Of a stretch of 58,289 bases of DNA, positions 1 to 8,183 are shown in pieces; the first letter of the stretch is position 1, and each line of letters begins with the position of its first letter. Below the pieces are notes generated by a model. It ran no database searches. It was given only the letters and a program-made list of their open reading frames with translations, and was not told where the DNA came from. The position numbers and the translations under genes are program-made. Origin of the DNA: Nostoc punctiforme NIES-2108 (GTDB lineage Bacteria; Cyanobacteriota; Cyanobacteriia; Cyanobacteriales; Nostocaceae); NCBI GenBank assembly GCA_003326195.1, contig LXQE01000155.1, forward strand, positions 109,251-167,539, given 5' to 3'.

Positions 1-687
1 ACTGAGGAAATGCAGCTACCTGCTGATACCACCCTGCAAACAAAAACGGAGTCGGGGCGTAATAAAGCGGAGGTAATTTTGAATGAAGCAAACAAAAACT
101 ATGACTTGATTGTACTGGGAGCTTCGGAACAGATCCGCCCCCAGAAAGCATTGTTTAATTTGCTTGTCGATCGGGTTGTCCAAGAAGCGCCTTGTGCAAC
201 GATGGTGGTGAAGTCGCATCTACCCCAACCGAAAGACGAGATATGCAAAATTCCTCAACAACAGCTGAAAAAGATTTTGGTGCCAACGGTGGGGACAGAA
301 TATAGTAAAAATGCCGTAGAAATGGCAAGTACGATCGCAGCTCAAACCGGGGCATTAGTGATGATCGTTAACGTGATTAATTTGCCACAGGTTGAGTATA
401 TTCTTTACGAACAGCGATCGCTAGCTCCAGTGAAGGAAATTGCTCACGATATGCTCGAACAGCAAGCAGCCATTGGCCGCAATCTGGGTGCTGATGTCAA
501 AACCTATATTCTTCAAGGAACCAGCCCGGAAAGGGAAATCCTCAAGTTTGCCAAAACTCAGGAGGTTGACCTAATTATTCTAGGGAGTAATATCCGCATG
601 GTTACAGGTCGCGTTTTCTTCGGTCATAGAGTCGATGCAATTCTGAGTAAAGCCCATTGCCCAGTAGCAGTAATTACTGCGCCATAA
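1..687 (+). CDS. Universal stress protein domains (5' truncated by window edge)
   Basis: The reading frame is open from base 1, so the gene begins before the window; the ATG at 10 is probably internal. What remains is the C-terminal half of one UspA-like domain (about residues 1-70, ending in an APCATMVVK strand typical of the family) and one complete domain (about 85-225, starting KKILVPTVG and ending HCPVAVITAP). Tandem Usp domains in cyanobacteria are often fused behind a membrane transporter such as an antiporter or chloride channel, so the missing part could be a transporter; that is inference. Usp domains bind nucleotides and act in stress adaptation. The family call is secure; the architecture of the full protein is unknown. 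Confidence 0.85.
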   Translation, partial: TEEMQLPADTTLQTKTESGRNKAEVILNEANKNYDLIVLGASEQIRPQKALFNLLVDRVVQEAPCATMVVKSHLPQPKDEICKIPQQQLKKILVPTVGTEYSKNAVEMASTIAAQTGALVMIVNVINLPQVEYILYEQRSLAPVKEIAHDMLEQQAAIGRNLGADVKTYILQGTSPEREILKFAKTQEVDLIILGSNIRMVTGRVFFGHRVDAILSKAHCPVAVITAP

Positions 688-809
688 GAGTGATGAGTGC
701 TGAATTCTCAGTATAAACCCAGTTGCTTTAAAGTTTTGAGCAATCAACACTGTCCTAACATATCTAACTACAGCTATACATTTATTTCATAGACATTGCA
801 AAAAAGAAT

Positions 810-838
810 GTAGAGACGTAGCAGTGCTATGTCTCTAC
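810..838. repeat. Palindromic repeat GTAGAGAC...GTCTCTAC
   Basis: Perfect 8-bp arms surround a 13-bp loop between two convergent genes. It resembles the dispersed GTAGAGACG-type palindromes common in Nostoc intergenic DNA and could also act as a terminator for either neighbour. A shorter relative (GAGACG/CGTCTC) lies near 23643-23666. Confidence 0.6.
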
Positions 839-891
839 AAAAGTTCTGGATAATGCATATTTAATTTCACCAGATGTCTAATTATTTGGCT

Positions 892-2304
892 TTAGCGCGA
901 AGCCCTGGATGTTACCGATCTTTGCAAATTAGCTAGAGCGCGATTGTAATCCAAAATAGCTGCGACGCGATTACCTTCTGCTCTTGTCAGGTCATTTTCA
1001 GCATCAATCACCTCTGTTTGAGTGCCCACACCAGCTTGGAACCTCAATCTTGCTAAATTCAGAGCTTCCCTGGCTTGATTTAAAGCCACACTAGAAGTCT
1101 GCACATTATTTAAATTGGATTGCAATTGAGCATAATACTGTTCTACATCAAAGCGAATTAGGTCGCGCTGGTTAGCAAATTGAGTCTCTGCGATCGCAAT
1201 ATTAGCTCTTGACTGAGCCGCCCTTGCTCTTGCTGCTCCGCCATCAAACAAAGTCAGATTTCCGTTAAGTCCCAATGAATAGCCATCAGTAATGCTGATC
1301 CCATCATTATACCGATCTGACAGGTTGTAGTTGGCTGCCAAACTAACTTGCGGCCCTAGCTGTGAAAGTGCCTGCCGTCGCTGTTGCTCGTAAATATTAC
1401 GTTGTCCCAAATACTGTTGTAACTCTGGACGATTTTGAAACGCTTGGACAATACTTTGTTCTACCGTCTGCTGCCAAAGACCCGCTAATTGTACGGGATC
1501 TGAGGCACTGATCTCAGCTGACTGCGATAAACTTAACAACGTGGCAAGCTGACGACGGGCAATTTGCTGTTGTGAGATCGCATTAGTAAGTAGTTGTTGG
1601 GCGTTTGCTAAATTCACCTGAGCTTGCAGCACATCGAACCGCGTCCCCACTCCAGCCTGTTCTCTAGCTTGAGTATCCCGCAAACTAGCCTGGGCATTTT
1701 GCACAGCAGATCGATTAATTCTGACTTGCTCATCTGCTTGTTGCAAATCGTAGTATTGAGTAGTGGCATTCAACCTAATTATCAAAGACTGACTTTCAAC
1801 ATTTAATTCATCTATCCGTAGCTGTTCCTCTGCGGCTCTGATAGCCGCTACTGTGTTCCCAGAAGTATAGAGATTATAATTCAGTTGTGCTGAACCATTA
1901 AAAGAGGTGCTGCCTTGAGATGAGTTGTTACTAAAACCATTACCACTATTAGTCACACTACTGTTAATACCAAGAGTAGGATATAAGGCAGCTTGAGACT
2001 CCCGTAGCGCCGAGCGAGTGCGTTCTAGCTGTAATATAGCTACCTGTAAGTCTCGATTATTGCGTTTTGCGAGTTCTAAAGCTTGTGCCAAACTGATTGG
2101 TACAGTTCCCTGAATCCTTACTTCCTCCGGTTTAGTCGGAAATTGCAGAGGATTGGGGCTGGGGTTGAGGCGATCGGGAACTTGTACAGAGCTTGAGGAA
2201 TTCTGTGTTTTTAGCGGAGTTGCTGCACTTGCTGCATTTGGAAAAAGAATCGCGAACGCGACAGTAACCCAGGTAAAATGCACGAAGAATAAGCTGAAAT
2301 TCAT
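892..2304 (-). CDS. TolC family outer membrane efflux protein
   Basis: This 470-residue protein is the outer-membrane channel of a tripartite exporter. Residues 1-28 form a signal peptide ending ASAA. Two OEP repeats follow (about 75-260 and 285-465) with the alanine/glutamine-rich coiled-coil heptads of TolC helices, such as LNLARLRFQAGVGTQTEVIDA; the matching stretch in the first repeat is AGVGTRFDVLQAQ. It is the last gene of the minus-strand run membrane-fusion protein, permease, ATPase, TolC, so the whole ABC efflux pump is encoded here. The substrate is unknown. A related DevBCA/HgdD (TolC) pump exports heterocyst glycolipids in Anabaena, but nothing here ties this set to heterocysts. 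A 299-bp gap with a MITE-like repeat separates it from the ATPase gene. Confidence 0.92.
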   Translation of the reverse strand: MNFSLFFVHFTWVTVAFAILFPNAASAATPLKTQNSSSSVQVPDRLNPSPNPLQFPTKPEEVRIQGTVPISLAQALELAKRNNRDLQVAILQLERTRSALRESQAALYPTLGINSSVTNSGNGFSNNSSQGSTSFNGSAQLNYNLYTSGNTVAAIRAAEEQLRIDELNVESQSLIIRLNATTQYYDLQQADEQVRINRSAVQNAQASLRDTQAREQAGVGTRFDVLQAQVNLANAQQLLTNAISQQQIARRQLATLLSLSQSAEISASDPVQLAGLWQQTVEQSIVQAFQNRPELQQYLGQRNIYEQQRRQALSQLGPQVSLAANYNLSDRYNDGISITDGYSLGLNGNLTLFDGGAARARAAQSRANIAIAETQFANQRDLIRFDVEQYYAQLQSNLNNVQTSSVALNQAREALNLARLRFQAGVGTQTEVIDAENDLTRAEGNRVAAILDYNRALANLQRSVTSRASR

Positions 2305-2353
2305 AATCTAGATATAGTAATTAATTAGGTTTTTTTGAGGATATAATCAAAAG

Positions 2354-2528
2354 CTCGACTTTATCCAAAATTAAGAACTCGCTTTCTTTATCCGGCAAAA
2401 ACCCTAGCTTTTTGGCAAATACTTTTTCCACGTCACAGATTATAGATGAAGTTAAAAAAGTAAAACTACTGCCCTACAAAGGTTTCAGCTTAAGCGATCG
2501 CGTTACGACAAAAATGGATAAAGTCGAG
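2354..2528. repeat. Candidate 175-bp MITE with 14-bp terminal inverted repeats
   Basis: CTCGACTTTATCCA at 2354-2367 is perfectly inverted as TGGATAAAGTCGAG at 2515-2528. The enclosed segment has no open frame and contains a HIP1-like GCGATCGCG. It fills most of the gap between the ATPase and tolC genes. Size and inverted ends fit a non-autonomous element or a dispersed repeat, but no target duplication is obvious. Confidence 0.45.
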
Positions 2529-2603
2529 TCAAAAGTTTTCATCCTGATTGACCTACAGAGATTTTAATCTTAAATTCCTCCTCCAAGGGTTGATCTTAAC
2601 AAA

Positions 2604-3275
2604 TTAGCCGACAATCAAACCATCCTGAACTCGGATAATCCTTTGGGTTTGAGCAGCAATATCAGGTTCATGAGTGACAATCACAATTGTGATCCCTTGG
2701 TCATTAAGTTCAGTCAGTAAATTCATTACCTCATGGGAGGTTTCAGTATCTAAAGCTCCTGTTGGCTCATCTGCCAAAACTAATGCAGGTCGGTTGACCA
2801 AAGCACGAGCGATCGCAACCCGTTGTTGTTGTCCGCCAGAGAGTTGGCTGGGACGGTTAGCGATGCGTCCCCCTAATCCCACCTTTTCTAAGGCTTCTAA
2901 TGCCCTTTCCCGGCGTTTTGGCTTGGGCAAGTTAGCGTAAACCATTGGCAACATGACGTTTTCCAACGCTGTTGCCCGCGCCAATAGGTTAAATTGTTGG
3001 AAAACAAAACCAATCCTTTGGTTACGGATATAGGCTAATTCATCATCATCAAAAGTCGTCAGGTTTCTACCTTCAAAAATATAGTCTCCAGTTGTCGGAC
3101 GATCCAGACATCCCAAAATATTCATCAGCGTGGATTTACCTGAACCTGACGCACCCATAATTGAGACATATTCCCCTTCCTCAATAGAGAGTTCAATTCC
3201 CTTGAGGATCGGAACACTAACTTCTCCTAAGTAGTAGGTTTTAGTAATAGATTCCATCCAAATCATTGTTGGCAT
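2604..3275 (-). CDS. ABC transporter ATP-binding protein (MacB/LolD/DevA type)
   Basis: A 223-residue ATPase energising the neighbouring permease. Walker A GASGSGKS is at 41-48, the Q-loop FQQFN near 92-96, the signature LSGGQQQR at 147-154, and Walker B with catalytic Glu (LVLADEPTG) at 166-174; the H-loop is in VTHEP. Length and the SIMGASGSGKSTLMNILG block match the FtsE/MacB/LolD group, which couples to FtsX-like permeases rather than to classical transmembrane transport. The gene lies 30 bp downstream of the permease, which indicates one operon. Internal Met codons at residues 4 and 7 are alternative starts. Confidence 0.93.
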   Translation of the reverse strand: MPTMIWMESITKTYYLGEVSVPILKGIELSIEEGEYVSIMGASGSGKSTLMNILGCLDRPTTGDYIFEGRNLTTFDDDELAYIRNQRIGFVFQQFNLLARATALENVMLPMVYANLPKPKRRERALEALEKVGLGGRIANRPSQLSGGQQQRVAIARALVNRPALVLADEPTGALDTETSHEVMNLLTELNDQGITIVIVTHEPDIAAQTQRIIRVQDGLIVG

Positions 3276-3305
3276 AAGAATTAGGAATTACGAATTACGA
3301 ATTAT

Positions 3306-4586
3306 TTAGTCGCTTCTTAAAGCGTTGATTGGATCTAATTTAGATGCATTCCGTGCTGGAATCACCCCAGCGACTAAGCCAACGCTCAATGAGAGTCCAA
3401 AGCCAGCAATGATCGACCAGAAAGAAATTACAAAGGGAAATTTGAAACTGTTTGCAGCTATAAAGGCTAATAAAACGCCAGTTGCCATCCCAATACATCC
3501 GCCAACAATGGAAATCACGATCGCTTCGGCTAAAAATTGATTAAGTATTGCCGAATTGGTGGCTCCTACGGCTTTGCGAATCCCAATTTCTCGCGTCCGC
3601 TCAACCACGGAAACTAGCATAATGTTAGCAATACCGATTCCACCAACCACTAAGGAAATTCCTGCGATCGCTACCACCATTACTGTAAATAAACCCACAA
3701 TACTAGTAAAGGTACTAACAATATCAGCTTGATTGGTCAGTCGAAAATCATCAGCTTGTGGCGGATAAATGTTATGACGCAACCGTAAGAGATTGGTAAC
3801 TTGAAACTGAGCGGCTTCTAACTGCTCCTGATTAGCGCCTTTGACTAAAATTCCACTTACAGAAACGCCCACCAAAGCATTATTCCCAACAAGTCTCTTC
3901 GACATACTAGTTAGAGGAATAAAAATCTGGTCATCTCGATCCATCGGCCCCTGAGCGCCTTTAGGTTCCATCACCCCAATTACTTCATAAGCCTCTCCCT
4001 GAATCCGAATTTTCTCACCGATCGGATTTACACCCTGTGCAAAGAGTGTTTTTTGAACTGTAGGGCCAAGAATGGCAAGCTGTGCGGCAGTATCTAGTTC
4101 TTCTTGGGTAAAATATCTCCCTTGTTGGGGGTGAGTATTTCTGACTTCTGGGTAGTTCAAATCAGTGCCATAAATAGTTGTTGAGGTGTTTTGTCCTGCA
4201 TAGACAACTTGAGCAGTCCGTTGGAGATAAGCAGAAACCATCTGTGCTGATGGCGCTTGTGTAGCGATCGCCTTAGCATCTTCCCAAGTTAAGGTACTGC
4301 TAGAACCTACTCCTTGACGGACATTCCCGCTTCTTGCCGCACCAGCCAAGATTTGGATCACATCTGTACCCAATGCTTGTATCTGTTGCTCTACACCCTT
4401 TTGCACTCCCTGACCGACAGAAGTAATGGCAATGACTGAAGAAATCCCAATAATCACACCCAACATAGTTAGACCTGTGCGTAATTTGTTACTCCACAAA
4501 GTCTCTGCCGCCATTGTCAAGATTTCCAGCAATGGTACTGTGCGGGTATTCTTAGCTTTGTAAAAGCCCTTAAATCTCTTAAACAT
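3306..4586 (-). CDS. ABC transporter permease (MacB/DevC/FtsX family)
   Basis: A 426-residue inner-membrane protein. One N-terminal transmembrane helix lies at about 38-58 (TMLGVIIGISSVIAITSVGQG, the usual MacB start). A large periplasmic MacB_PCD-like domain follows (about 60-290), then three C-terminal helices of the FtsX domain (about 300-415), including the ERTREIGIRKAVGAT coupling loop that contacts the ATPase. The protein would use ATP hydrolysis in the cytoplasm to drive substrate movement through periplasmic adaptor and TolC. It lies between the membrane-fusion gene and the ATPase in the same orientation. Intact by length. Confidence 0.93.
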   Translation of the reverse strand: MFKRFKGFYKAKNTRTVPLLEILTMAAETLWSNKLRTGLTMLGVIIGISSVIAITSVGQGVQKGVEQQIQALGTDVIQILAGAARSGNVRQGVGSSSTLTWEDAKAIATQAPSAQMVSAYLQRTAQVVYAGQNTSTTIYGTDLNYPEVRNTHPQQGRYFTQEELDTAAQLAILGPTVQKTLFAQGVNPIGEKIRIQGEAYEVIGVMEPKGAQGPMDRDDQIFIPLTSMSKRLVGNNALVGVSVSGILVKGANQEQLEAAQFQVTNLLRLRHNIYPPQADDFRLTNQADIVSTFTSIVGLFTVMVVAIAGISLVVGGIGIANIMLVSVVERTREIGIRKAVGATNSAILNQFLAEAIVISIVGGCIGMATGVLLAFIAANSFKFPFVISFWSIIAGFGLSLSVGLVAGVIPARNASKLDPINALRSD

Positions 4587-4748
4587 AATGTTTTATTTAA
4601 AGAAGAATGCAGAATTCAGAATCCAGAATTCAGAATCAATTAGTGGAGGAATTAAACCCACATATTTACCCGCCAGTCAAACTTGAATTCATGCTAAATG
4701 CTGAATTCTGACTCCTGACTCCTGAATTCTTTATTGTTAAAACTCACT
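4587..4748. repeat. Short GAATTC-rich repeats between permease and adaptor genes
   Basis: The gap contains CAGAATTCAGAATCCAG-type repeats near 4606-4640 and the inverse family (CTGAATTCTGACTCCTG) near 4697-4730, able to pair as a long imperfect hairpin. The same family recurs at 23595 and 23815, so it is a dispersed repeat, not an operon-specific signal. Confidence 0.5.
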
Positions 4749-6344
4749 TTAAGGAGAACCACCGCCTGAACGACTACCACCACTGCCACCACCGCCTGAA
4801 CGACCACCGCCACCGCCACCGCCACCGCCTCCTCCAAGACCAGGCAAAACTCCTCCTCGTGGTGTTGATTGCGGGCGCGATCCTGGTGGGAAACTGAGCA
4901 ATACTCTCTCGTTTCCTGTCAATCCAGACTTAACTTCAGTAAAGTTATTCGCGGTAACGCCAGTCTCAATGCGAGTAAAGATAGGTTTGTTATCTGCTCC
5001 AGCCACATATACACCTGTGGCATTTTGTTGGCGCACCACTGAGGCTGTTGGCACTACTAGAACATTTTGAACTTGACCGACTTGAAAATCTACTTCTGCA
5101 TTCATCCCAGACCGCAGTAGTCTTTGAGGATCTGAAAGTGATACTCTCACTTCAAAACTGGTGACGTTTTGCTCTACTATTGCTTGGGCAGCAATTTGGC
5201 TGACTTTACCTTCAAAGGTCTTTCCTGGGTAGGCATCTGCTTTAATCGAGACTTTTTGACCAAGGCTGATTTTGGAAATATTTGTTTCCGCTAAATTGGC
5301 GACAACTTCATTTGTGGAAGCTAAAGACAAGATTGAAGAAGAAGAAGAAGAAGCTACTTCACTACTAGCAGTTGTAGGTGTCACAAAAGCGCCGGGATCG
5401 GCAAATTTCTTTGTCACTACCCCATCAAAGGGTGCGCGAATGATCGTGTCATTGATTTCGGCTTGGATGTTTTGCAGCGAACCACGAGCCGATGTTACCT
5501 GGGCGCGGGCTGCATTAATATCTTCTTGGCGCGTTCCGGCTTTCAGAAGTGCCAAAGCTTGCTGTCTCTGCTTCACTACAGCTTGTGCTTGCTCGATGTC
5601 TTCTGGACGTGACCCAGCTTTTTGCAACCCCAGTGCTTGCTGTGCTTCATTTACGTTAGCTTGGGCGCTGTCACGATTAGAACGGTTTTGGTTAAGAGTC
5701 TGAAGGGAAATACCGCCTGCATTGTAAAGTTGCTGATTGCGGACAAAATCATCTTCTGCTTGGCGAAGGGCGGCTTGAGCGCTTTGCAAACGTGCCTGTG
5801 CTTGGGCAATATCTTGAGAGCGATTACCTGCTTGTACCTTTTGTAAATTCGCCTGGGCTTCGTCTAATACTCCTTGTGCTTGAGCAATATCTTGAGGACG
5901 ATTGCCTGCGATCGCTTTTTGCAAATTCGCCTCGGCTTGTGCCAATTGTCCTTGAGCAGAGGTGAGTTGCCCCCGCAGGTTGGAATCATCCATGTAAGCG
6001 ACAATCTGTCCTTGTTTGACGATATCTCCTTCTTTCGCCAGCAGGCTTTTCAAGATGCCGGAATTTTTCGGGCTGAGGTTAATTGACCGCTCAGGTTTTA
6101 TCGTTCCGTTCGCTGAAACTGTGATTGTTAAACTCTGTCTTTCTACAGGCTTTGTCAGCACCCGACGGCTAGCTTGTTGACGGGAAACAACCGTTGCTTG
6201 GTAATAAACGGCATAGCCAATTCCCCCCAAAAGGCAAAAAGCAATTAGCCAAGAGAGCCAATTACGTCTGCCCTTTTTTTTCTTTACCTCTGGAACTAAA
6301 ACTGAGGAATCTACGGCATTTGGTGTATCAATTTTCATATCCAT
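4749..6344 (-). CDS. HlyD/MacA-type membrane fusion protein (efflux adaptor)
   Basis: A 531-residue periplasmic adaptor linking permease to TolC. A signal anchor lies at about 31-49. Lipoyl/barrel-sandwich halves flank a long alpha-hairpin built of four AGxRxxDIxxAQ repeats (about 140-290), which packs against TolC helices. A beta-barrel region and a membrane-proximal region follow. The last 40 or so residues are almost only Gly, Ser and Arg (GGGG runs ending SGGSRSGGGSP), an unusual low-complexity tail. It is the first gene of the efflux operon proper. A second ATG two codons in (MKIDTPNAV) is an equally good start. Confidence 0.9.
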   Translation of the reverse strand: MDMKIDTPNAVDSSVLVPEVKKKKGRRNWLSWLIAFCLLGGIGYAVYYQATVVSRQQASRRVLTKPVERQSLTITVSANGTIKPERSINLSPKNSGILKSLLAKEGDIVKQGQIVAYMDDSNLRGQLTSAQGQLAQAEANLQKAIAGNRPQDIAQAQGVLDEAQANLQKVQAGNRSQDIAQAQARLQSAQAALRQAEDDFVRNQQLYNAGGISLQTLNQNRSNRDSAQANVNEAQQALGLQKAGSRPEDIEQAQAVVKQRQQALALLKAGTRQEDINAARAQVTSARGSLQNIQAEINDTIIRAPFDGVVTKKFADPGAFVTPTTASSEVASSSSSSILSLASTNEVVANLAETNISKISLGQKVSIKADAYPGKTFEGKVSQIAAQAIVEQNVTSFEVRVSLSDPQRLLRSGMNAEVDFQVGQVQNVLVVPTASVVRQQNATGVYVAGADNKPIFTRIETGVTANNFTEVKSGLTGNERVLLSFPPGSRPQSTPRGGVLPGLGGGGGGGGGGGRSGGGGSGGSRSGGGSP

Positions 6345-6436
6345 TTTATCTATAAGGAACGGCTACCGAGCTAGTTATTCACGGCTAATATAGCCTGGTA
6401 GCCTTATACCGACAATGATTTTGAGTTTTTAGTGTT

Positions 6437-7060
6437 TTAAAGGTTTATTTGCAGTACCAATCCACTAGGAAGTCTGAAGTAATCATCACGCACTCTAACT
6501 AATCTCCCAGCCGGAACAATTTCCTGATTAGGAAGAAGAATATCCCCGTTGGGAAGTCGGAAGTAACCTTGATTACGCAATCTGGCTATGGATCTAGCAG
6601 GAATAATTTGCCCATTGGGATATCTGATATCACCATTACCAAGTCTGACTACTCTGTTATAGGATTGGTTGTCACGGTTCCAATTATCCCGATCTCTAGG
6701 GTTTCTGATTTCTACAGTATTGTTGGATCTGCCATCGCGGTTCCAACTATCCCGATCTCTAGGGTTTCTGATTTTTACAGTATTGGTGGATCTGCCGTCG
6801 CGGTTCCAATTGCCCCTGTCTCTAGAATTTCTGATTTCTACAGTATTGTTGGATCTGCCATCGCGGTTCCAATTGCCCCTGTCTCCAGCGTTTCTGTCTT
6901 CTCTATAGTTGGATCTGCCGTCGCGATCCCGACCTTGATCGCTTTGAGCAACAACGTGGGCTTTCGTCTCAGCATTTGCAGGCGCAGTCAAGAGAGTGGG
7001 AACAACGAGCAGGGCAGCAGTAGCAGCTAAAACTATCGATAAACGATTTGATTTCAACAT
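6437..7060 (-). CDS. Secreted repeat protein with 21-residue NRDGRS repeats
   Basis: A 207-residue protein I do not recognise as a family. It has a clear signal peptide (about 1-30, ending APANAETK). Three near-identical 21-residue units follow, each starting NRDGRS and containing TVEIRN or TVKIRN then RDRxxWNRD, matching a 63-bp DNA tandem repeat at about 6675-6925. The C-terminal third has a second repeat, with the pattern LxNGDI..PN..I.PA (about 139-205). The N-terminal part is highly charged and probably disordered. It sits directly upstream of the efflux operon, downstream of the tandem dyads, and may be co-regulated with the pump. Function unknown. Confidence 0.75.
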   Translation of the reverse strand: MLKSNRLSIVLAATAALLVVPTLLTAPANAETKAHVVAQSDQGRDRDGRSNYREDRNAGDRGNWNRDGRSNNTVEIRNSRDRGNWNRDGRSTNTVKIRNPRDRDSWNRDGRSNNTVEIRNPRDRDNWNRDNQSYNRVVRLGNGDIRYPNGQIIPARSIARLRNQGYFRLPNGDILLPNQEIVPAGRLVRVRDDYFRLPSGLVLQINL

Positions 7061-7213
7061 GGAATTGATTCCTTATTTAGATTAAAGTTCTATTATGATT
7101 AGGTTCAAATTCAGCAATTTAGACAGTTGCTTTTGTTTTGGCATCAAGATGTCTAATATTTACCTCATCGTATAAATTCATACATTACAATTATTGCTCA
7201 AAATCTCTAAACC

Positions 7214-7266
7214 GATGTATGACCAAAGTCATTAGTAATTCCAGACTGATGTATGACCAAAGTCAT
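7214..7266. promoter_or_regulatory. Two tandem dyad operators GATGTATGACCAAAGTCAT
   Basis: The same 19-bp sequence occurs at 7214-7232 and 7248-7266, a 34-bp period. Each copy contains TATGAC-CAAA-GTCAT(A), a dyad, so this looks like two adjacent binding sites for a dimeric regulator. They lie about 150 bp upstream of the secreted-repeat gene and hence of the efflux operon. The regulator could be the adjacent TetR protein or a NarL/DesR-type response regulator; the sequence does not say which. Confidence 0.6.
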
Positions 7267-7282
7267 AAGTTTTTTGAATAGG

Positions 7283-7371
7283 GAATGGGGCATTGAGTAC
7301 TTGTACTGAGCATTCGCGTAGCATCTAGTAGAGAAGTATTGGGTATTGGGCATTGGCATTGGGCATTGGGA
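7283..7371. repeat. GGGCATTGG short tandem repeats
   Basis: GGGCATTG-type units are repeated between the dyad operators and the end of the TetR gene, interrupted near 7312-7340 by a CATTCGCGTAGCATCTAGTAGAGAAG segment split around typical cyanobacterial repeat words. No coding potential seen in 7061-7411. Confidence 0.5.
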
Positions 7372-7411
7372 ATTAATCAATAATTCTGTTCCCCTGCTCC
7401 CTCATCCCCAC

Positions 7412-8038
7412 TTAAGCTTGGCTTGGTGCAATTCCTTGCCAAACAATATCCACAAGATTCTGGACAAATGTTGATACTTCTGTGGCACGATCGCCAGAAT
7501 TTAATGGTAATTCGGTAGTTGGTATACTGACTTGAGACGATATCTGCTCTACAAAAACGTAGTTCATCAGCGATCCTAGTAAGATATGAGCCACTGTCTG
7601 GGGATCGCAAGGGCGAAGCCGATCTTGGTTGATCTCACGCTCTAGGAAAGCAGTCAGTGCTTTGACATCTTGCATGGGTCTTGGTTCTTTACCTCCAAAT
7701 TCTGGGAGCGCATTCCCTCGCGATCGCAGCATTACAATCAGAGGCAACACCTCACGATGGAATTCCATAATCTGGAGACAAACCTTGATGAGGTTTTCTT
7801 TGAGATCGCCTTTACCACAAAGAGATTCCAACTCGCTCACCCACTGCGGTTTTTCTGGAATCCCCATCGCTGCAAAAAATAATTCTTCTTTCGTTGAAAA
7901 TCGCTTAAAAATTGAAGCTTCAGAAATGCCAGCCTGGTGAGCAATTTCTAATGTTGAAGCACCAAATCCTTGTTGTAGGAAAACTTGTCGAGCGGCTTCT
8001 AAGATTTGCTGATTGGTGATTCTGGGTATCCGAGCCAT
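7412..8038 (-). CDS. TetR/AcrR family transcriptional regulator
   Basis: A 208-residue regulator. The N-terminal TetR helix-turn-helix is at about 8-52 (ILEAARQVFLQQGF followed by TLEIAHQAGISEASIFKRF), ending with the usual FxTKEELFFAA. The C-terminal domain, about 60-205, is the divergent ligand-binding dimer part. It precedes an efflux operon on the same strand, the common arrangement for a drug- or metabolite-responsive repressor of a pump. A perfect 7-bp dyad immediately upstream of its start suggests autoregulation. The ligand is unknown. Confidence 0.93.
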   Translation of the reverse strand: MARIPRITNQQILEAARQVFLQQGFGASTLEIAHQAGISEASIFKRFSTKEELFFAAMGIPEKPQWVSELESLCGKGDLKENLIKVCLQIMEFHREVLPLIVMLRSRGNALPEFGGKEPRPMQDVKALTAFLEREINQDRLRPCDPQTVAHILLGSLMNYVFVEQISSQVSIPTTELPLNSGDRATEVSTFVQNLVDIVWQGIAPSQA

Positions 8039-8039
8039 A

Positions 8040-8061
8040 AATAAGTGAGTGATTACTTATT
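8040..8061. promoter_or_regulatory. Candidate TetR operator AATAAGT-N8-ACTTATT
   Basis: Perfect 7-bp inverted arms (8040-8046 and 8055-8061) lie one base upstream of the TetR start codon, in the divergent region before the TPR gene. Position and dyad shape fit an autoregulatory TetR site; binding is inferred. Confidence 0.55.
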
Positions 8062-8183
8062 AATGTATTGGTTTGATTATGGGTATGTCAAGAACTAATG
8101 ACGTAAGATTTTGCTACCGTCAAGAGCGCAGATCGTTTAAGCTAGCTGAAAGATTCTTTGATTAGTGGCTTAAAGGCGGTAAT

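Noticed and set aside
6569..7030. Plus-strand open frames over the secreted-repeat protein
   Set aside because: They are shadows of the 63-bp repeats; the minus frame has the signal peptide and family-like composition.
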